Shown here: piece after piece, positions 60,067-64,000 of the stretch | Position numbering within the stretch: the first letter of the stretch is position 1 | Layout of the letters: each line of letters opens with the position of its first letter | From: Caballeronia arvi | Lineage (GTDB): Bacteria; Pseudomonadota; Gammaproteobacteria; Burkholderiales; Burkholderiaceae | DNA length: 64,000 nucleotides | Direction of reading: 5' to 3' | Assembly (NCBI RefSeq): GCF_001544695.2 | Contig: NZ_FCOM02000026.1 | Span: 1-64,000, forward strand | The notes under the pieces: generated by a model | What the model was told of the DNA's origin: nothing | The model's input: the letters and a program-made list of their open reading frames with translations, nothing else | Databases searched by the model: none | Translations under genes and position numbers: made by a program

Positions 60067-60956
60067 GCCACCAGCTTCGCCCGCAACATCCCCACATCCG
60101 CCGCACTGACCGACAACCCCTGCGCGAGATAGTTATTCAACGTGCCGAACCCGCGATGCATCTCCTCGAACGCCGCTTCGATCGTCGCGCTCTGCGCACG
60201 ATACAGCGGCGCGACCGTTTGCACATCGGTGCCGATGCGCGCCGCGTGCGCCGTGATGCGCGCATCGATCTGCGTCTGCGCCGCCGTGTTCGTCAACAGA
60301 TAGTCCTGAATGATGACATCGAGCGGTACATCGGCGATGGCGAGCAGCAGCGCCGCCGCCCATCCCGTCCGATCCTTGCCCGCCGTGCCATGAAAAACCT
60401 GCGGCCCCGGCACACGTGCGAGCCGCGTCAGCAGCAAGCCGAACTGCAGCCGTGCCACCGGGTCCGTGACGAGCTGGCGTTGCCGCTCGCTCATCCACGC
60501 ACTCGCGGCGGCGGCATCGGCGGGCATCGCGGCGAAGGCATCGATCGGCGCGACTTCGTGCGTCTCGCGCACCGCGTTCACCGGCACGCGATCCGGCGCG
60601 AGCGACGTTTCCGCGAGCACGCGCAGATCATGCACCGCGCGCAGCGACAAGCGCGCGAGCGCAGCCGTGTCCGCATCGTCGGGCGTGAGCGCGCCCGATC
60701 GATAGAACACGCCGCGCCGCAATCGCCCGCCATCGACGGTCGGATAGCCCTCGCCCGTGCCCGCGACATCGCGGAAATTCTCGATCGATGCGAGCTTCGG
60801 CATATCGGCCACGGACTCTTCGCCGCTCGCGCCGCCGCATGCGGATAGCAGCGCGCCCGCGCCGAGCGTCGTCGAAATCAATGCGGCACGCGCGCCGCCG
60901 CGAAGGAAAGCGCGGCGCGACAGCGGCGCCGCACGCAAGCATGAAACGGGCATCAT
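60063..60956 (-). CDS. tyrosine phosphatase homologue lacking the catalytic Cys
   Basis: A 297-residue protein of the bacterial Tyr/Ser phosphatase family (Y_phosphatase3). Twin-arginine signal SRRAFLRGG, and lipobox-like LLSAC. SIENFRDVAGTGEGYPTVDG and RRGVFYRSGAL are the family start. The P-loop reads VFHGTAGKDRTGW: the usual HCxAGKDRTG has Gly190 (GGC at 60387-60389, minus strand) where the nucleophilic Cys should be. All other residues of the loop are intact, so it may bind phosphate without hydrolysing it. It overlaps the kinase gene (ATGA) as last gene of the two-component operon. Confidence 0.85.
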   Translation of the reverse strand: MMPVSCLRAAPLSRRAFLRGGARAALISTTLGAGALLSACGGASGEESVADMPKLASIENFRDVAGTGEGYPTVDGGRLRRGVFYRSGALTPDDADTAALARLSLRAVHDLRVLAETSLAPDRVPVNAVRETHEVAPIDAFAAMPADAAAASAWMSERQRQLVTDPVARLQFGLLLTRLARVPGPQVFHGTAGKDRTGWAAALLLAIADVPLDVIIQDYLLTNTAAQTQIDARITAHAARIGTDVQTVAPLYRAQSATIEAAFEEMHRGFGTLNNYLAQGLSVSAADVGMLRAKLVA

Positions 60957-62275
60957 GTTTCTTCAAAAGGAATGACGATGCGCACGACGAGCCCGCCGCC
61001 CTCGGCATTGCCGATCTCGCAGCGGCCACGCTGCTCGCGCGCCAGACGTTCGACGATGGTGAGCCCGAGGCCGCAATGACCGTTGCCGCTGCGCGCGGGA
61101 TCGAGCCGCACGAAGGGCCGCAGAACATCGCCGAGACGCTCGTCGGGAATGCCGGGTCCGTGATCGCGCACTTCGATCAGCCAGTCATCGCCTTCACGCG
61201 CCGTGCGGATTTCGACCGGCGGCTCACCATGCTCTAGCGCGTTGTCGACGAGATTGGTCATCAGACGGTCGATGAACGTGCGCGGCAAACGGAACGCGTC
61301 GCCCGCTTCGAGCGACAGCGCGAACAACGGCTCGTCGCCGTCTTCGGGCGAGGCGAACTGCTCCGCGATGAACGCATCGACGCCGGTCGCCGTGCTCTCC
61401 GATGAGGACCGCCCCGCGAACTCGAGAAACTGCTGAACGATGCGCGTCATCGAATCGATATCGCGCAGGAAGTGCGCTCGCTCGCGTTCGTCCTTCGTGA
61501 GCACCGTCGCGCGCAGCGAAAGGCGCGTGAGCGGCGCCTTGAGATCGTGCGCGATGCCGGCGAGCATCACGGCGCGGTCGTCGTCGGCATCGGTGAGCTT
61601 CTTCATCATCTGATTGAACGCGCCGATCAGCTCGCGCAATTCGCGCGGACCGTTTTCATCGACGGGAACCGGCCGCTCGCCGCCACCGAACCGCCGTGCC
61701 GCGTGCGCGACACGCGCGAGCGGGCGCTGCAATTGCCACGCGACGACGAGCGACAGCACGAGCGCGCCGACCAGCAGCACGAGCGCCTCCATCATGAACG
61801 GCGCGGGCGGCGGCAAGTCGATGGGCGCGACGATCCACACGTTGCTCGCCGGATAGCGCACCCAGAGCCGCGCCTTGTGATGGCCATCGCTATCGACGGC
61901 GATCTGCGCGCCCTCCGGCAAGCCATCGGCAATCTGACGCGCGAGATGCGCATGACGCGTCTTGCGCGGATCGCGCAAGGTCAAAGGGTCGGGCATGTTC
62001 CACACGGGCACGATATGCACGCGCGTCTCGCGCATGAGCCGCCCGCCGAGCGCGACATCGTTATGCGCCGCCTCCAGCACGATCAGCAACGCGCGCGCAT
62101 AGCCATCGGCTTCCTTGTGCGGGCCTTGCACGTGCAGAATCGCGAACCAGCCGCCCTGCAGCGCGAGCAGCACACCGATCGACAGCAGCGCCATGCGCCC
62201 GAACAGCGTATCGATGAAACGGCGCGGCGCGCGCGCCATCGCACTCACGGCACTCATTGCACTCACGCCGCTCAC
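60953..62275 (-). CDS. sensor histidine kinase (EnvZ-like)
   Basis: A 440-residue membrane kinase. Transmembrane helices at FGRMALLSIGVLLALQGGWF and MMEALVLLVGALVLSLVVAW flank a periplasmic sensor of about 110 residues. HAMP, then the H box AGIAHDLKAPLTRLSLRA, N box NLVDNALEHGEPP and G boxes DHGPGIPDER and GLGLTIVERLA. Start is unclear: GTG 62275 overlaps the regulator stop (GTGA), but in-frame ATGs at 62257 and 62239 lie within a GTGAGTGC repeat. Cognate regulator is the gene just upstream. Confidence 0.92.
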   Translation of the reverse strand: MSGVSAMSAVSAMARAPRRFIDTLFGRMALLSIGVLLALQGGWFAILHVQGPHKEADGYARALLIVLEAAHNDVALGGRLMRETRVHIVPVWNMPDPLTLRDPRKTRHAHLARQIADGLPEGAQIAVDSDGHHKARLWVRYPASNVWIVAPIDLPPPAPFMMEALVLLVGALVLSLVVAWQLQRPLARVAHAARRFGGGERPVPVDENGPRELRELIGAFNQMMKKLTDADDDRAVMLAGIAHDLKAPLTRLSLRATVLTKDERERAHFLRDIDSMTRIVQQFLEFAGRSSSESTATGVDAFIAEQFASPEDGDEPLFALSLEAGDAFRLPRTFIDRLMTNLVDNALEHGEPPVEIRTAREGDDWLIEVRDHGPGIPDERLGDVLRPFVRLDPARSGNGHCGLGLTIVERLAREQRGRCEIGNAEGGGLVVRIVIPFEET

Positions 62276-63000
62276 GATTCGAACCGGTTCGATAGCGGGC
62301 CGTCCACGTCGGGAACGAACACGTAGCCTTGCCCGCGCACCGTCTGCACATGACGCGGGCGTGAAGGATCGTCCTCGATGATGCGGCGCAGGCGCCAGAT
62401 CGGCACATCGAGCCCGCGATCGCGAAACGCCAGGTCATCGCGATGGATGAGATCGTGGATCAGCACGCGCGACAGCACCTTGTACGGATGCTTGATGAAC
62501 ACCTTGAGCAGCGCGAACTCACTGTCGCGCAGCGCGAGGCGTTCGCCATCGGAAAGCAGCGAGCGCGTGACGAAGTCCACTTCGAAGCGCCCGAAGCGTT
62601 CGCGCGGCGCGCGCTCGGGCTGACTCGGCGCGCCCGCGCGACGCCGCAGCACCGCTTCGATCCGCGCGAGCAGTTCATGCGGATCGAACGGCTTCGCGAG
62701 ATAGTCGTCCGCGCCCGATTGCAGGCCCGCGATCGTCTGCGCGACGCTGTCGCAACCCGTCACGAAGATCACGGGAATATCCTCGCCCGCCGCGCGCAAG
62801 TCGCGCAGCGCGCGCAGGCCGTCCGTGTCCGGCATCATGATGTCGAGCACGACGATGGACGGACGCTCAAGTTCGAGGCGACGGCGCAGCCCCGCGCCAT
62901 CGTGCAGCACGGAAACGTCGATGCCCTGTGCGTTGAAGAAGCGGCGCAGCAGATCGCGCACCGCAGGATCGTCGTCGACGATAAGAACCGATGTAGCCAT
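62272..63000 (-). CDS. OmpR family response regulator
   Basis: A 242-residue regulator. REC domain 1-120 with the acidic pocket VDDD, phospho-acceptor Asp in VVLDIMMPDTDG and Lys in DDYLAKPFDP. A winged-helix Trans_reg_C domain follows (GRFEVDFVTRSLLSDGERLA, IWRLRRIIEDDPSRPRHVQT, RGQGYVFVPD). It overlaps the kinase gene by four bases and begins the operon regulator-kinase-phosphatase homologue. Confidence 0.94.
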   Translation of the reverse strand: MATSVLIVDDDPAVRDLLRRFFNAQGIDVSVLHDGAGLRRRLELERPSIVVLDIMMPDTDGLRALRDLRAAGEDIPVIFVTGCDSVAQTIAGLQSGADDYLAKPFDPHELLARIEAVLRRRAGAPSQPERAPRERFGRFEVDFVTRSLLSDGERLALRDSEFALLKVFIKHPYKVLSRVLIHDLIHRDDLAFRDRGLDVPIWRLRRIIEDDPSRPRHVQTVRGQGYVFVPDVDGPLSNRFES

Positions 63001-63242
63001 CTCAAAATTTTATTCGGACGTTATTTCCTTTCAGCGCATCGCGCATGCGTCCCTTCGTTACGGTTTCTTACGCGACGCGTCTTTCACGCGATGAACACAT
63101 GCAGCACGCGCGTGCTAATCGCGCGCAAGCCCCGCATGGGCGTAATCGCGCTGCGCAACGCCGATGAAACACGCCGTAACGGAAAGAAATGGAAAGTTCT
63201 GCGCCGTCGCGGGCACATCGGCCTTGAGCTTAGAATCGGCGC
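63001..63242. promoter_or_regulatory. divergent promoter region of two OmpR-type regulators
   Basis: No gene is seen in these 242 bases between two divergent response-regulator genes. A direct repeat TTACG-N5-TTACG lies at 63059-63073 (10-bp step, as in OmpR-type sites), and CGTTACGG (63057-63064) recurs inverted as CCGTAACG at 63175-63182. These are candidate regulator-binding sites for autocontrol. Confidence 0.4.
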
Positions 63243-63986
63243 ATGAATCCACATGTATTGATGGTCGACGACGACCCCGTCGTGCGCGATCACGTCCGCG
63301 ATTTTCTGCATCAGCACGGCTTCGATGTCTCCGTGCTCGGCGACGGCACGGAGCTCAGGCGTCACGTACAGGCCGAACGTCCGTCGATGGTCGTGCTCGA
63401 CGTGATGATGCCCGGCAAGGACGGCATCAGCGCGCTGCGCGAGCTGCGCAACGCACACGACGATATCCCCGTGATCCTGCTGACGGCGCGCTCCGATGTG
63501 CTCGACCGCGTCATCGGGCTTGAACTCGGCGCGGACGACTATCTCGGTAAGCCCTTCGATCCGCGCGAGCTGCTCGCGCGCATCCGTTCGATCTTGCGGC
63601 GTCGCGAACCGGCCTCGCCGTTCGTGGCGAGCGCGCCGGAAATCCGCCCGAGCTATCGCTTCGGCCCGTTCGAAATGGACTTCGGCGCGCGCGAGCTGCA
63701 CCGCGGCGGCGAACGCATCGCGCTGCGCTCGGGCGAATTCGCGTTGCTCAAGACGCTCGTCAAAAACGCGATGACCGTGCTCACGCGCACGCAACTGAAC
63801 GAAAAGCTGCGCGGCAACGGCGCGCATCGCGACCGCAGTCTCGATGTCGCGATCTGGCGCCTGCGCCGCCTGCTCGAAATCGATCCGTCCGAGCCACGTT
63901 ACGTGCAGACGGTGTGGGGCCAGGGCTACATCTTCGTGCCGCACGGCGATCCGACGGCGGCCGGGCGCATTGCGTCGCGCGCCTGA
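63243..63986 (+). CDS. OmpR family response regulator (second)
   Basis: A 247-residue regulator paralogous to the one at 62272. REC: VDDDPVVRDHVRDFLHQHGF, phospho-acceptor in VVLDVMMPGKDG, Lys in DDYLGKPFDPRELLARI. Winged helix: FGPFEMDFGARELHRGG, IWRLRRLLEIDPSEPRYVQT, WGQGYIFVPHGD. The two share QxGxDxSVLxDGxxLRR-like segments, suggesting a duplication of a two-component unit. Its kinase is probably just beyond the right edge. Confidence 0.94.
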   Translation: MNPHVLMVDDDPVVRDHVRDFLHQHGFDVSVLGDGTELRRHVQAERPSMVVLDVMMPGKDGISALRELRNAHDDIPVILLTARSDVLDRVIGLELGADDYLGKPFDPRELLARIRSILRRREPASPFVASAPEIRPSYRFGPFEMDFGARELHRGGERIALRSGEFALLKTLVKNAMTVLTRTQLNEKLRGNGAHRDRSLDVAIWRLRRLLEIDPSEPRYVQTVWGQGYIFVPHGDPTAAGRIASRA

Positions 63987-64000
63987 ACGAAAGCTCTTCG

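Noticed and set aside
63001-63242. Small minus- and plus-strand frames in the regulator intergenic region
   Set aside because: They extend from or into the shadow frames of the response regulators, lack ribosome sites and show no protein features.

Overview
The window is high-G+C DNA with Burkholderiaceae features: Gram-negative porins of the AQSSVTLYG type, DUF4148 proteins, a MadLM transporter, an H-NS-type protein with a YRDPxxGxxWSGRGRxPxW motif, and many LysR/GntR catabolic units. A Paraburkholderia or Caballeronia secondary replicon (chromosome 2 or megaplasmid) fits best. This is inference from gene content; there is no rRNA or tRNA in the window to confirm it. Most of the window is accessory metabolism: uptake systems and catabolic operons, each next to its own regulator. 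Several regulators have recognisable palindromic operators.

Layout. 1-5.3 kb: a minus-strand operon (alpha/beta hydrolase, flavin reductase fused to a Nudix-like domain, NIPSNAP protein, polyamine-type ABC transporter running off the left edge), with a GntR regulator and repeated TATGG-N4-CCATA sites. 5.3-7 kb: pseudogene debris (an internally deleted porin and a frameshifted solute-binding protein), an H-NS-like gene and a DUF4148 gene. 7-11.7 kb: aldo/keto reductase and a Ser/Cys proline-racemase-family enzyme, divergent from madL-madM and followed by a LysR gene. 11.8-21.7 kb: yaiI, then a nine-gene plus-strand operon (branched-chain-type ABC importer with a LivM-LivG fusion, dihydroxyacetophenone-dioxygenase-like cupin, three oxidoreductases, LacI repressor) preceded by two TTGAAGCGCTTCAA-type operators.

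21.7-23.6 kb: three tandem paralogous secreted proteins of unknown function, two of them separated by a 10-bp tandem repeat. 23.7-31.8 kb: housekeeping and stress genes (DUF4239, FrnE/DsbA, RibD-like reductase, HxlR regulator divergent from an MFS pump, glycogen phosphorylase, DUF4148 lipoprotein). 31.9-35 kb: haloacid dehalogenase, divergent from a DyP peroxidase-encapsulin pair and a cysteine-less DksA/TraR homologue. 35.1-38.8 kb: a lower-G+C island with a large multidomain muramidase, probably a type VI secretion effector, and an LprI-domain protein that is probably its immunity protein.

39-47 kb: glutathione transferase (YghU type), LysR, aspartoacylase-family deacylase, MFS, metallo-hydrolase, aldehyde dehydrogenase and a second LysR. 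47-54.5 kb: a porin and a run of secreted hydrolases and lipoproteins (tannase family, alpha/beta hydrolase, GH-A glycosidase) followed by small secreted unknowns. 54.5-60 kb: orphan sensor kinase, then a D-lactate module (FadR/LldR-type regulator, MFS, quinone-linked D-lactate dehydrogenase) with TGGT-N3-ACCA operators. 60-64 kb: a two-component system whose operon ends in a tyrosine-phosphatase homologue lacking its catalytic cysteine, with a second OmpR-type regulator transcribed divergently and entering the right edge.

The strongest leads are the encapsulin nanocompartment with a cargo peptide on its peroxidase, the muramidase-LprI pair, the triplicated secreted family with its 10-bp repeat, the dead-Nudix/flavin-reductase fusion, and the Cys-to-Gly phosphatase homologue. 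No CRISPR array, complete IS element, tRNA, rRNA or replication origin was recognised.
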